From contig NZ_BCQR01000052.1 in the NCBI RefSeq assembly GCF_001552175.1, forward strand, positions 1 to 49,405: a stretch of DNA of 49,405 bases, in the 5' to 3' direction. Under the pieces are notes generated by a model. It was not told the DNA's origin and did no database searches. It saw only the letters and a list, made by a program, of their open reading frames with translations. Within the stretch, counting starts at the first letter, position 1, and the number at the start of each line of letters is the position of its first letter. Below are positions 1 through 9,649 of the stretch, in pieces. The translations under genes were made by a program, and so were the position numbers. The stretch comes from Actinomadura kijaniata NBRC 14229 (GTDB taxonomy: Bacteria; Actinomycetota; Actinomycetes; Streptosporangiales; Streptosporangiaceae).

Positions 1-2
1 GG

Positions 3-296
3 CGGGGGTCGCGCCCCGCCACCGCCGCGCGGGCGCTGGCCGCCCGGCAGGCGGTGGTGACGGTGAGCGTGCAGTGCGCCGGGCAGGGCTGCCTGCAACG
101 CTCCCTGGCGACCGTGCTGCTGTGCCGGGCCGGCGGCGGATGGCCGGACTGGTGCACGGGCGTGCGCATGGAGCCGTTCCGCGCGCACGCCTGGGTCGAG
201 GTCGACGGGGAACCGGTCGGCGAGCACGACGAGATCCGCGCGTTCGTCAAGACGATGACCGTCCCCGCCCGCGCGCACGCCCGGAAGCGCCGATGA
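3..296 (+). CDS. Lasso peptide biosynthesis B2 protein (transglutaminase-like leader protease), 3' part
   Basis: The 5' end lies outside the window; the frame is open from the first bases. The visible 97 residues carry the catalytic layout of the McjB-C/B2 family: a CLQRSLA block with the nucleophilic Cys, a WCTGVR segment, and HAWVEVDG with the catalytic His. In lasso-peptide pathways B2 cleaves the leader from the precursor with the help of a RiPP-recognition B1 protein. The precursor, cyclase (C) and B1 would be expected upstream, outside the window. It overlaps the next gene by 4 bp (ATGA), so the following three genes are probably in the same operon. The family call is firm; the lasso context is inferred because the rest of the cluster is not visible. 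Confidence 0.85.
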   Translation, partial: RGSRPATAARALAARQAVVTVSVQCAGQGCLQRSLATVLLCRAGGGWPDWCTGVRMEPFRAHAWVEVDGEPVGEHDEIRAFVKTMTVPARAHARKRR

Positions 297-844
297 CCGA
301 GCACCTCCTGCTGGTCTGCCGCGCGCTGATCCTGGGCGTGTTCGCGGTCGCGTTCGTCGGCAAGGTCCGCGCCGGGGCCCGGTTCCGCGGCTTCGTCTCC
401 TCCGTCCGCCAGCTGGCGGTCCTGCCCGAACGCGCCGCCACCCCCGTGGCCGCGGCGGTCGTCGCCGGGGAGGGCCTGGCGGCGGTGCTGCTGCTGGCGC
501 CCGGCACCTCCCGCGTCGGGTTCGCGCTGGCGTCCGCCCTGCTCGTCCTGTTCGTCGCGGTCGTCGTGCGCGCCGTCCGCACCGGCGTGTTCGCCGAGTG
601 CCGCTGCTTCGGGTCCAGGGGGTCGGTGATGGGACAGGCGATGCTCGTCCGGAACCTGCTGCTGCTCGGCATCGCCGCGCCGGGCGTCGTCCTCGGCGCG
701 CCGGTGCCCCCGGGCGGCCCGGTCCCGGTGGCGCTCGCCCTGGCCGCCGGGGCCCTCGGCGCGTGGGGGTTCACCCGCTGGTACGACCGCCTCGTCTCGG
801 CGATCATGAAGCGGCTGCTCGCCCCGGCCCGCGACGCGGGGTGA
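293..844 (+). CDS. MauE/DoxX-like redox-associated membrane protein
   Basis: 183 residues with four hydrophobic segments and a conserved CRCFGS motif around residue 101, typical of MauE-type proteins (methylamine utilisation family). These relate to the VKOR/DsbB-like membrane machinery that handles thiol-disulfide chemistry, usually with a thioredoxin-like partner. The ATG at 293 overlaps the stop of the lasso B2 gene; an in-frame extension upstream only reads through the B2 gene in another frame. The gene end overlaps the ABC ATPase start (GTGA). Tight coupling to B2 suggests a role in disulfide formation or redox protection of the peptide product. That role is inferred. Confidence 0.8.
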   Translation: MTEHLLLVCRALILGVFAVAFVGKVRAGARFRGFVSSVRQLAVLPERAATPVAAAVVAGEGLAAVLLLAPGTSRVGFALASALLVLFVAVVVRAVRTGVFAECRCFGSRGSVMGQAMLVRNLLLLGIAAPGVVLGAPVPPGGPVPVALALAAGALGAWGFTRWYDRLVSAIMKRLLAPARDAG

Positions 845-1809
845 CCGCCGTGGGAGACCTCGCCATCGAGACCGCGGGGGTCGGCAGGCGCTTCGGCGCC
901 GTGCACGCCCTGCGGGACGTCACGCTCAGCGTGCCGCGCGGCACGGTCCTCGGCCTGCTCGGCCACAACGGCGCGGGCAAGTCCACCCTCGTCAACATCC
1001 TGGCGACGCTGTGCCCGCCCACCTCCGGCACCGCCCGCGTCGCCGGGTTCGACACCGTCCGCCAGGGCCGGCAGGTGCGCCGCCGGATCGCGCTGACCGG
1101 CCAGTTCGCGGCCCTGGACGAGCGCATCTCCGGGCGGGACAACCTGCTGCTGGTGGCCCGGCTGCTGGGCGCCGGCCCCCGCGCCGCCCGGCGGCACGCC
1201 GCCGAACGCCTGGAGATGTTCGACCTGACCGCCGCCGCCGACCGGGTCGTGCGCACCTACTCGGGCGGGATGCGGCGCCGCCTCGACCTGGCGGCCAGCA
1301 CCCTCGGCGACCCCGAGGTCCTGTTCCTCGACGAGCCCACCACCGGCCTGGACCCGGCGGCGCGGATCACCACCTGGCGGATCGTCGAGCACCTCGCACG
1401 CGAAGGGACCACCGTCGTGCTCAGCACCCAGTACCTGGAGGAGGCCGACCGGCTCGCCGACACCATCTGCGTGCTGGCCTCCGGCCGGATCGTCGCCACC
1501 GGCCCCCCGGCCGAGCTCAAGGCCCGCGTGGGAGGGCGGGTGGCCACCGCGAGGCTGCCCTCCGCCGCCGCCGTCACTGCCGTCATGCGCGCGTTGCTGG
1601 AGCAGGGCCTCGGCCCCGAGTACGACCCCGGACGCGGCGTGCTCGCCGTTCCCGTCGCCGGGCCCCGCGACCTCGCGAACGTCGCGCGCGTCCTGGACGT
1701 CCACGTGGCGGACGCCTACGAGCTGTCGGTGACGTCCCCGACCCTCGACGACGTGTACCTGTCGCTGACCCAGCAGCCGGCCGCGCCGCCCCGGGCGGCC
1801 GTCCGATGA
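841..1809 (+). CDS. ABC exporter ATP-binding protein, DrrA-type
   Basis: 322 residues. Walker A GHNGAGKST, Q-loop region, signature YSGGMRRRLDLA, Walker B VLFLDEPTTGLDP and the switch region STQYLEEADRLAD are all present. A C-terminal extension after the nucleotide-binding domain is typical of the daunorubicin-resistance DrrA subfamily. GTG at 841 overlaps the MauE stop and is preferred over upstream in-frame codons that lie inside mauE. It overlaps the permease start by 4 bp. It should power export of the product of the upstream RiPP locus and so give self-immunity; the substrate is inferred from position. Confidence 0.93.
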   Translation: MTAVGDLAIETAGVGRRFGAVHALRDVTLSVPRGTVLGLLGHNGAGKSTLVNILATLCPPTSGTARVAGFDTVRQGRQVRRRIALTGQFAALDERISGRDNLLLVARLLGAGPRAARRHAAERLEMFDLTAAADRVVRTYSGGMRRRLDLAASTLGDPEVLFLDEPTTGLDPAARITTWRIVEHLAREGTTVVLSTQYLEEADRLADTICVLASGRIVATGPPAELKARVGGRVATARLPSAAAVTAVMRALLEQGLGPEYDPGRGVLAVPVAGPRDLANVARVLDVHVADAYELSVTSPTLDDVYLSLTQQPAAPPRAAVR

Positions 1810-2621
1810 CGGCGGTCGGCGCGCCGGCCGGTCCGGCGCGCTGGCACGGCGCGGGCCTCGGGACGCAGCTGTGGGTGCTCACGGCACGGGTGCTGCGCGC
1901 CTACCTGCTCGACCCGCGCCTGCTGGTGGCGAACATGCTGGGGCCGCTGCTGATGCTGACGATGTTCAGCCAGATGCTCGGGAGCCTCGCCCGGGCACCC
2001 GGCTTCCCCGCCGGGGTGCGCTACGTCGACTTCCTGGTCCCGGCGCTGCTGATCACGTCGGCGATGCAGCAGGCGTTCGGCTCCGCCGTCGGGCTCACCC
2101 TGGAGATGCGCGACGGCATCGTCGCCCGGCTGCGCGCCATGCCCCTGTGGCCCGGATCGGTGCTGCTGGCGCGCAGCCTCGCCGACCTCGTCCGCGGCGG
2201 CCTCCAGCTGCTGCTGATCCTGGTGCTGGCGGCCCTGGTCTTCGGGTTCCGCCCGCCGGGCGGCCCGGCCGGCGCCCTGGCCGCCGGCGCGCTGGCGCTG
2301 GCCGTCGGCTGCTGCCTCGGCTGGATCTTCGTCGCCCTCGCCTGCTGGATCCGCAACGCCGAGCTCGTGCAGAGCGTCGCGGGGCTGCTGACCTTCCCGA
2401 TGATCTTCGCTTCGAACGCCTTCGTCCCGGTCGGCGGCCTGCCCGGCTGGCTGCGCGCGGTCGTGCGGGTCAACCCCGCCACCTACGGGATCGAGGCGGC
2501 CCGCGACCTGGTGCTCGGCGTCGCCACGCCCGGCGGCGTGGCGATCGCCCTGGCCGTCAGCGCCGCCGTCGGGATCACCGCCGCGGCGGTGGCGGTGCGC
2601 GGCTTCCAGCGCCGCCCGTGA
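1806..2621 (+). CDS. ABC-2 type exporter permease, DrrB-type
   Basis: 271 residues with about six transmembrane segments and the ABC-2 membrane domain pattern (e.g. SNAFVPVGGLPGWLRAVVR near residue 200 and NPATYGIEAARDLVLG after it). ATG at 1806 overlaps the ATPase stop, so the two subunits are translationally coupled. It forms the membrane half of the exporter with the preceding ATPase. The gene ends close to a convergent HD-Pnk gene, so the operon most likely ends here. Confidence 0.92.
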   Translation: MTAVGAPAGPARWHGAGLGTQLWVLTARVLRAYLLDPRLLVANMLGPLLMLTMFSQMLGSLARAPGFPAGVRYVDFLVPALLITSAMQQAFGSAVGLTLEMRDGIVARLRAMPLWPGSVLLARSLADLVRGGLQLLLILVLAALVFGFRPPGGPAGALAAGALALAVGCCLGWIFVALACWIRNAELVQSVAGLLTFPMIFASNAFVPVGGLPGWLRAVVRVNPATYGIEAARDLVLGVATPGGVAIALAVSAAVGITAAAVAVRGFQRRP

Positions 2622-2646
2622 CCGGCGCCCGTGACCGGCGGCCGGG

Positions 2647-3786
2647 TCAGCCCGTCGTGATCCAGTCGACGCGGTGCCCCTCGGTCGGGTCGGGCTGCTC
2701 CCAGCGGCCGACCAGCCGGTCGATCACCGCCTCGGGGACGGGGGAGGGCCGGGCCCGGTTGCGGGCGTGCAGCACCGGCGGCGGGGCCTCCAGCGCGACG
2801 ATCTCGACCCGGCCGTGGTAGTCGGCGACCAGCCCGGTGCACTGCTCGCGCAGCTGCCGCGACACGTTGGTGGCGTTCCACACGAACGACTCGCGCGCCC
2901 GCAGCAGCTCGCGCGCCCGCTCGTAGGCGGCCGCCGCCACCGGCCGCTGGTCGCCGCCCGGCGAGACCCCCATCTCCGCGCGCAGCCGGTCCAGGCTCAC
3001 CACCGGCAGGTCCGGGCGGTGGGCGGCGATCCAGTGGTCCTTGCCGACCCCCGGCAGACCCGACAGCACCGTCACCGTCAGGCGCGTGTCGTCGTAGGCG
3101 GCGTAGTCGGGGTCGCGGCCGGGCTTGCGGAAGTACCAGAACCGCGCGTGGTCGGAGGGGAACCGGCGCGGCGCGTCCAGGCAGTCCTGCTCGGCGCAGT
3201 ACTCCCGGTACAGCTCGATGTTCTCCAGCACCTCGTCGAGGTCGCCGCAGATCCGGCCGAGGACGTCGGCCTTGGCGAGGGTGACCAGGTCGTCGTTGCG
3301 GGCCAGCAGGCTCACCCGGAACGCGATGCGTTGCAGGTCGGGCCGCTCCAGCGCCCAGAACGGCACCTGGTGGTGCCGCACCAGCGCCGCGACGTGCTCC
3401 CGCCAGGCGGTCGGCGCGCCCATCTCCCACAGCACGCGCCGCACCATCAGGTCGCCGCGCCGCGAGTGGCCGTGCGCGGTGACCCGGCCGTCGGCGTCGA
3501 CCTGGGTGCAGTCGGGCTTGGCGATGTCGTGCATCAGCACGGTGGCGAACAGCCGCACCCGTTCGTCGGCGGGCCGCGCCCGCCACTCGGGCAGCCCGGC
3601 CAGCGCCTCGCACGCCATGCGGGTGTGGGTGAGGACGTCACCCTCGGCGTGGTGGACCGCGTCCTGCCCGACGCCCTCCAGCCGCCGCACCCAGGAGAAC
3701 ATCGCCTCGATCTCCGACCACGGCACCCGCCAGTCGGGCGGGGCCGGGCAGAGCCGTTCGAACACGGACACGGCGGTCTCAGCCAT
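2647..3786 (-). CDS. HD-Pnk: HD phosphoesterase fused to polynucleotide 5'-kinase
   Basis: 379 residues in two modules. The N-terminal HD domain shows H54, the HD pair at 86-87 (LMHDIAKP), H107 and H138/H139. The C-terminal P-loop kinase has GLPGVGKD at 243-250, SLDRLR at 265-270 and WNATN at 303-307. This is the architecture of Runella slithyformis HD-Pnk, which removes 2',3'-cyclic or 3' phosphate ends through the HD domain and phosphorylates 5'-OH ends through the kinase. Its start overlaps the end of an RNA ligase gene by 8 bp, so the two form an end-healing and sealing pair. The ATG at 3786 is the only sensible start after the ligase stop. Confidence 0.88.
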   Translation of the reverse strand: MAETAVSVFERLCPAPPDWRVPWSEIEAMFSWVRRLEGVGQDAVHHAEGDVLTHTRMACEALAGLPEWRARPADERVRLFATVLMHDIAKPDCTQVDADGRVTAHGHSRRGDLMVRRVLWEMGAPTAWREHVAALVRHHQVPFWALERPDLQRIAFRVSLLARNDDLVTLAKADVLGRICGDLDEVLENIELYREYCAEQDCLDAPRRFPSDHARFWYFRKPGRDPDYAAYDDTRLTVTVLSGLPGVGKDHWIAAHRPDLPVVSLDRLRAEMGVSPGGDQRPVAAAAYERARELLRARESFVWNATNVSRQLREQCTGLVADYHGRVEIVALEAPPPVLHARNRARPSPVPEAVIDRLVGRWEQPDPTEGHRVDWITTG

Positions 3787-4564
3787 GGGCGTACATCACC
3801 TCCGGGTCGGCCAGGCCGTTGGCGATGATCGGCCGGTCCTGCCAGTGGGTCCCCGAGTCGAGGATCGCGGTGAGGAAGTCGGGCCGCACCCACTTGTACC
3901 GGCCCACCGTCCTGCCGTCCTCCTCGACCTTGATGTACAGCCCCTCCATGTCGTCGGAGGAGTCGGTCTCGGCGGCGGCGCGGTCGGGGTCGGCGCCGCC
4001 CGCCACGGCCGCCTCGCGCAGCGCCTCGCGCCAGCCGGCGGTGCGGCAGGTCGACGGCCCGACGAACGAGGTGAGCGTCGCCAGGTCCTGCACCGGCCCC
4101 TCGTGCAGCACCGGCACCGACACCACCGGCGTGCCCTCCAGCAGCTCACGCCGCCGCGCGGTGGACAGGAACGTCCCGTCGCCCAGATCGAGGACGTCGA
4201 ACTCGCAGAAGTAGTGGGGGAGCGCGTCGTAGAAGACGGTGTGCTTGGCGTACAGCCACTCCCCGTACAGCACGTACCGGTCGCCGAGCCGGTCCCACAG
4301 CACGTGCTGGAGTGCCGACGCCCACGCCTTGAGCGGGCCGAACTGCCTCTCGCGGGGCCCGCCGGTCAGGTAGTGCCCCCGGCTCTGCAAACGGAGCCGC
4401 CCGTCGGGGGAGAAGCTGATCCCGGCGTTGGCGCCGTCCAGCTTCTCCTCCACCACCAGGTACCGCCCGGCGATCTCCCGGAACGGCGCGGCGGCCAGGT
4501 CCTGGTCGCCGGGCTGCAACCGGGAGCCCTGGATGTGGGGGGTACGGGGGTATTTGCGGAGCAT
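3779..4564 (-). CDS. ATP-dependent RNA ligase family protein
   Basis: 261 residues of the covalent nucleotidyltransferase superfamily. Motif I is KLDGAN with the adenylated lysine at 41; a LYGEWLYAKH stretch matches motif III, EGLYIKVEEDG matches motif IV, and RYKWVR motif V. Such ligases join 3'-OH and 5'-phosphate RNA (or RNA/DNA) ends. It is the first gene of a two-gene minus-strand unit with HD-Pnk. The 200-bp region upstream is shared with the divergent MFS gene and contains a short AT-rich patch near 4650-4700 but no clear consensus promoter. Confidence 0.88.
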   Translation of the reverse strand: MLRKYPRTPHIQGSRLQPGDQDLAAAPFREIAGRYLVVEEKLDGANAGISFSPDGRLRLQSRGHYLTGGPRERQFGPLKAWASALQHVLWDRLGDRYVLYGEWLYAKHTVFYDALPHYFCEFDVLDLGDGTFLSTARRRELLEGTPVVSVPVLHEGPVQDLATLTSFVGPSTCRTAGWREALREAAVAGGADPDRAAAETDSSDDMEGLYIKVEEDGRTVGRYKWVRPDFLTAILDSGTHWQDRPIIANGLADPEVMYAHG

Positions 4565-4765
4565 GCCGACCGTTCTAGCGAACCCGCCCCGCCCGCGCCA
4601 ACCCGTTTTCCGCCCGCCCGGCGCCCGTATAGCGTTTCCCGACGCCGCTATATCCGGTGCGTCATATGTTCATCCGCTGATAACTGCCCCGATTTTAAGT
4701 ATTCGTCCTGAATACCTGCCGAGTGCATGATTGGCGGCAATCCAGAATCGGAGGGCACAAGTGTG

Positions 4766-6079
4766 ATGGACGCAGACCGTAGCCGCGCGGCCCGCCGCGT
4801 GTCGTGGGCGGCCTTCATCGGGACCACCATCGAGTGGTACGACTTCTTCCTGTACGGGACGGCCGCCGCCCTCGTCTTCAACAAGCAGTTCTTCCCGTCC
4901 ATGGACCCGGTCGCGGGTTCCATCGCCTCCTTCGGAACGATGACCGTCGGATTCCTCGCCCGGCCGCTGGGCGGGATCGTCTTCGGGCATTTCGGCGACC
5001 GGATCGGACGGCGCAACACGCTGGTGGCGTCGCTGCTCATCATGGGCGTCGGGACCGCCCTCATCGGCGTCCTGCCGACCTACTCCAGCATCGGGATCTG
5101 GGCCGCGGTCCTGCTGGTGCTGCTGCGCGTCGCCCAGGGCATCGGGCTGGGCGGCGAGCTGGGCGGGGCCGTGGTGCTCACCATGGAGCACGCGCCCGAG
5201 GGGCGGCGCGGGCTGTTCGGGGCGTTCCCGATGATGGGCACGCCCGCCGGGATGCTGTGCGCGAACCTGGTGTTCCTCGGCACCTCCTCGCTGCTGAGCG
5301 AGCAGGCGTTCCTGTCCTGGGGCTGGCGGGTGCCGTTCCTGCTCAGCATCGCGCTGGTGGGCGTGGGCATGTACCTGCGGCTGCGCATCGAGGAGAGCCC
5401 CGACTACGAGGGCCTGGTGGAACGCCGCAAGCCCGCGCGGCTGCCCGTGGTGATCGTGCTGCGCGACCACTGGCGCCAGGTGCTGCACACCATCGCCGTC
5501 ATCGTCGGCAACAGCGCGCTCGCCTACATCTTCATGGTCTACATCCTCGGCTACGGCCAGGACCAGGCGCACCTGTCGCGCACCTTCCTGCTGACCTGCG
5601 TGATCGGCGGCGCGGCGGTGTGGCTGGTCACCGCGCCGCTGTGGGCGCACCTGGGCGACCGGCACGGCCTGCGGGCGCTGTTCACCTGGGGCTCGGTGGT
5701 GCTGCTGGTCGGCGCGGTCGCGATCCTCCCGGTCGTGGACACCGGCAACCGCGCCGTGATCGCGGTGTTCATGGTCGTGATGGGCGCGGTTCTGGCGGCG
5801 ACACACGCCCCGCAGGGCACGCTGACCGCGTCGTTCTTCCCGGTGGCCGTGCGCTACTCGGGCACCTCGGTGGCCTACCAGCTGGCGTCGCTGCTGGGCG
5901 GCGGCATCACCCCGCTGGTGGCGGCGTCGCTGTTCGCCTCCACCGGCACCTCGGCGTCCATCACCGCCTACCTGGCCGTCGTCGCCACCATCAGCCTGGC
6001 GGCCGCGGTGGTCATCCCGCGCGGGCACGGCACCTCCGCGACCGCCCCGGACGAGCCGGTCGCGGAGATGGCCAAGTAG
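4766..6079 (+). CDS. MHS-family MFS transporter (ShiA/ProP-like metabolite:H+ symporter)
   Basis: 437 residues, 12 hydrophobic segments. WAAFIGTTIEWYDFFLYGTAAAL near the N-terminus and FGHFGDRIGRRN between TM2 and TM3 are hallmarks of the metabolite:H+ symporter (MHS) family, which imports shikimate, alpha-ketoglutarate, proline/betaine or related acids. The ATG at 4766 follows GGAGGG at 4750-4755; a GTG at 4763 would have better spacing. An in-frame ATG at 4727 lacks a ribosome site. The gene is convergent with the virginiamycin-lyase gene with only about 10 bp between stops. No catabolic genes flank it, so the substrate is open. Confidence 0.9.
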   Translation: MDADRSRAARRVSWAAFIGTTIEWYDFFLYGTAAALVFNKQFFPSMDPVAGSIASFGTMTVGFLARPLGGIVFGHFGDRIGRRNTLVASLLIMGVGTALIGVLPTYSSIGIWAAVLLVLLRVAQGIGLGGELGGAVVLTMEHAPEGRRGLFGAFPMMGTPAGMLCANLVFLGTSSLLSEQAFLSWGWRVPFLLSIALVGVGMYLRLRIEESPDYEGLVERRKPARLPVVIVLRDHWRQVLHTIAVIVGNSALAYIFMVYILGYGQDQAHLSRTFLLTCVIGGAAVWLVTAPLWAHLGDRHGLRALFTWGSVVLLVGAVAILPVVDTGNRAVIAVFMVVMGAVLAATHAPQGTLTASFFPVAVRYSGTSVAYQLASLLGGGITPLVAASLFASTGTSASITAYLAVVATISLAAAVVIPRGHGTSATAPDEPVAEMAK

Positions 6080-6089
6080 CGGGGAGCCG

Positions 6090-6967
6090 TCAGGGCCGGA
6101 CGGCGATCCGCGCCAGCGCGCCGACCTCCAGCGCCGTCCACAGCGCGCCGTCCGGCCCGGCGCAGATCGCGTGCGGCTCGGCGCCCGCGGTCGGCAGGGC
6201 GTGCACCTCGATCCTGCCGCCGGTGTCGATCCGCCCGACCCGCGAGGTCCCCCACTCGGTGAACCACAGGGCGCCGTCGGGCCCGGCGCAGATCGCGTGC
6301 GGCCGGGCGGCGCGGTCGGGCAGCGGGTACTCGGTGACCTCGCCGCCGGGGGTGATCCGCCCGACCTGCCCGGCGCCGATCTCCACGAACCACACCGCCG
6401 CGTCCGGTCCGGCGCAGATCCCGACCGGCGCGGCGGTCCCGGTGGGCAGCGGGTGCACCGTGACCTCGCCCCCGACGGTGATCCGGCCGACGGCGTGGGC
6501 CTGGTTGAGGGTGAACCACAGCGCGCCGTCGGGCCCCGCGCAGATCATCGAGGGGTACGCCCCGGAGACCGGCAGCGCGAACTCGGTGAACGCGCCGTCC
6601 ACGGTCAGCCTGCCGACCCGGTCGGTGTACATCTCGGTGAACCACAGCGCCCCGTCCGGCCCGGCGCAGATCCCGACCGGCCCCGCGTCCGGCGAGGGCG
6701 GGGAGAACCGCGTCACCTCGCCGTCGACGGTGATCCGCCCGACGCGGTGGTGCCGGAACTCGGTGAACCACAGCGCTCCGTCGGGCCCGGCGGCGATGTT
6801 CATGGGGTCGCCGCCCACCGCGTGGACGGTCAGCTCGCCGCCGGGCGTGAACCGGCCGACGCCGCCCTCGTGGACGAGCGTGAACCACAGCGCCCCGTCG
6901 GGCCCGGCGGTGATCCCGTAGGGGCCCGCGCCGGGAGCGGCGACCTTGTGCTCGTGCTGGGTGATGG

Positions 6968-6971
<4 letters not shown>
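6090..6971 (-). CDS. vgb: Virginiamycin B lyase (streptogramin B lyase)
   Basis: 293 residues forming a seven-bladed beta-propeller: seven copies of an AGPDGALWF-type repeat. Vgb linearises type B streptogramins by an elimination reaction, not hydrolysis. The residues that correspond to the catalytic set of Staphylococcus Vgb are visible: His in RPHAICAGP, His in EPHAICAGP and Glu in ALEVG. The start is TTG at 6971, which overlaps the TGA stop of the ABC-F gene and follows AAGGAAG; the frame runs further upstream only as a shadow inside the ABC-F gene. No signal peptide, so it acts in the cytoplasm. Co-transcription with ABC-F supports a resistance role. Confidence 0.87.
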
Positions 6972-8575
<1,604 letters not shown>

Positions 8576-8660
8576 GGGCAGCCTCCGAATCGCGGCGGTG
8601 ACGGGTGGTCGCGGTGTTCGGTGCTTGCTCCATGTCGGCTGCTCTCCTCTAGGTCGTTAG

Positions 8661-8682
8661 TAATGCAACTCTTGTTGCGTTA
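8661..8682. promoter_or_regulatory. Probable TetR operator between ABC-F and tetR
   Basis: An interrupted palindrome TAATGCAAC-N4-GTTGCGTTA with one mismatch sits midway between the divergent starts. The TAAGAT hexamer at 8681-8686 is a candidate -10 for the tetR gene and TACTAA at 8662-8657 (complement) a candidate -10 for the ABC-F operon. Binding here would repress both directions. Confidence 0.6.
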
Positions 8683-8730
8683 AGATGAGTATGCCGAACC
8701 TCGAGGCGATCCCGCAAGTGGAGATTCCCG

Positions 8731-9351
8731 ATGACCTCCTCCGCATCCCCGACGGGTCCGGGCACGGTGCGCCCCGGCGGCCGCACCGCCCGCACCCGCG
8801 CCGCCGTGCGCGCCGCCACCCTCGCCGAGCTGGCCGAACGCGGCTTCGCCGGGCTGACGGTCGAGAACGTCGCCGCCCGCTCGGGCGTCCACAAGACCAC
8901 CGTCTACCGCCGCTGGGGCAGCGCCGAGGGCCTGGTCGCCGACGCCCTGGAGCTGGCCGCCACCGAGCCCTGGCCGATCCCCGACACCGGCTCGGCGCGC
9001 GGCGACCTGCGCGCCCTCGCCCGGCTGGTCCGCACCGGCTTCGCCGATCCCGAACAGGGGCCGGTCGCGACGGCGTTCATCGCCGCCGCCCTGCAGAACG
9101 CCGACGCCGCCCGCTCCCTGGCCGCGTTCTTCACCAGCCGCCACGAGCAGTCCGCCGTCATCGTCGCCCGCGCGGTGGAACGCGGCGAGATCCCCGCCGG
9201 GACCGACGCCGCCGAGGTGGTCCGCGCCGCCGTCGCCCCGGTCTACTACCGCCTGTTCGTCAGCGGCGAGCCGGTGGACGAGGCCGCCGCCGACCGCGCC
9301 GCCGACGCCGCCCTCGCCGCCGCGCGGGCGGGCGTCTACGTCCTGCCGTAG
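8731..9351 (+). CDS. TetR family transcriptional regulator (likely repressor of the resistance cassette)
   Basis: 206 residues. The N-terminal helix-turn-helix is clear: GFAGLTVENVAARSGVHKTTVYRRW at about residues 39-63. The C-terminal ligand domain is of the common AcrR type. The ATG at 8731 follows GTGGAG; an overlapping ATG at 8685 opens a different frame that is a shadow. It faces the ABC-F/vgb operon across a palindrome, which points to drug-responsive repression of those genes. The ligand is not known. Confidence 0.9.
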   Translation: MTSSASPTGPGTVRPGGRTARTRAAVRAATLAELAERGFAGLTVENVAARSGVHKTTVYRRWGSAEGLVADALELAATEPWPIPDTGSARGDLRALARLVRTGFADPEQGPVATAFIAAALQNADAARSLAAFFTSRHEQSAVIVARAVERGEIPAGTDAAEVVRAAVAPVYYRLFVSGEPVDEAAADRAADAALAAARAGVYVLP

Positions 9352-9499
9352 ACCTGCTCGCTCGTGGTGGGCACGCGTCCCCAGGAGCGCTGACCTCGAA
9401 CAGCGTGGAGCAGGCGAGCGCCAGCAGCGCCGCGACCGGGCGCGAATCGGCGGCCACCCGTTCGTGACGGGCGAGCGGCGCGGCGATCCGATCGTGCAG

Positions 9500-9649
9500 G
9501 TCGGCGTGGTCGGCGCGCGGCCGCGCCGGTCATCTCCGGCGTTCCCGAGGCCGACGCGGGCGCGGCCTCGGGAACGCCGAACACCACCGAGCAGGTCGGC
9601 GGCGCGGTCGGCCTGGTGGCGCTCACCGCGCCGAGCCCCTGGCTCCCCC
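9500..9649 (+). pseudogene. Possible remnant of an MFS (DHA2-type) drug transporter
   Basis: In one plus-strand frame the segment reads ...VISGVPEADAGAASG followed by TPNTTEQVGGAVGLVAL. This closely follows the conserved block found before the last helices of DHA2 efflux pumps (GVP..AG.ASG..NT..Q.GGA.GLA.L). Nothing before or after it extends the similarity and there is no start. It could be a decayed fragment of a pump once linked to the tetR gene or P450 gene. The short length makes chance similarity possible. Confidence 0.35.
9538..9578. terminator. Perfect 15-bp hairpin, likely bidirectional terminator
   Basis: Arms GGCGTTCCCGAGGCC (9538-9552) and GGCCTCGGGAACGCC (9564-9578) with an 11-nt loop, between the convergent tetR and terpene synthase-P450 genes. 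No T-tract follows, as is common in actinomycetes. It falls within the MFS-like fragment. Confidence 0.55.

Noticed and set aside
247..1704. 485-codon minus-strand frame opposite the MauE/ABC genes
   Set aside because: Low-complexity Gly/Arg/Ala sequence with no domain; it is the antisense shadow of real plus-strand genes.
8685..9467. Plus-strand frame starting MSMPNLEAIPQVEIPDD near tetR
   Set aside because: Soon becomes an Arg/Pro-rich shadow of the tetR gene; the frame at 8731 has the HTH and ribosome site.
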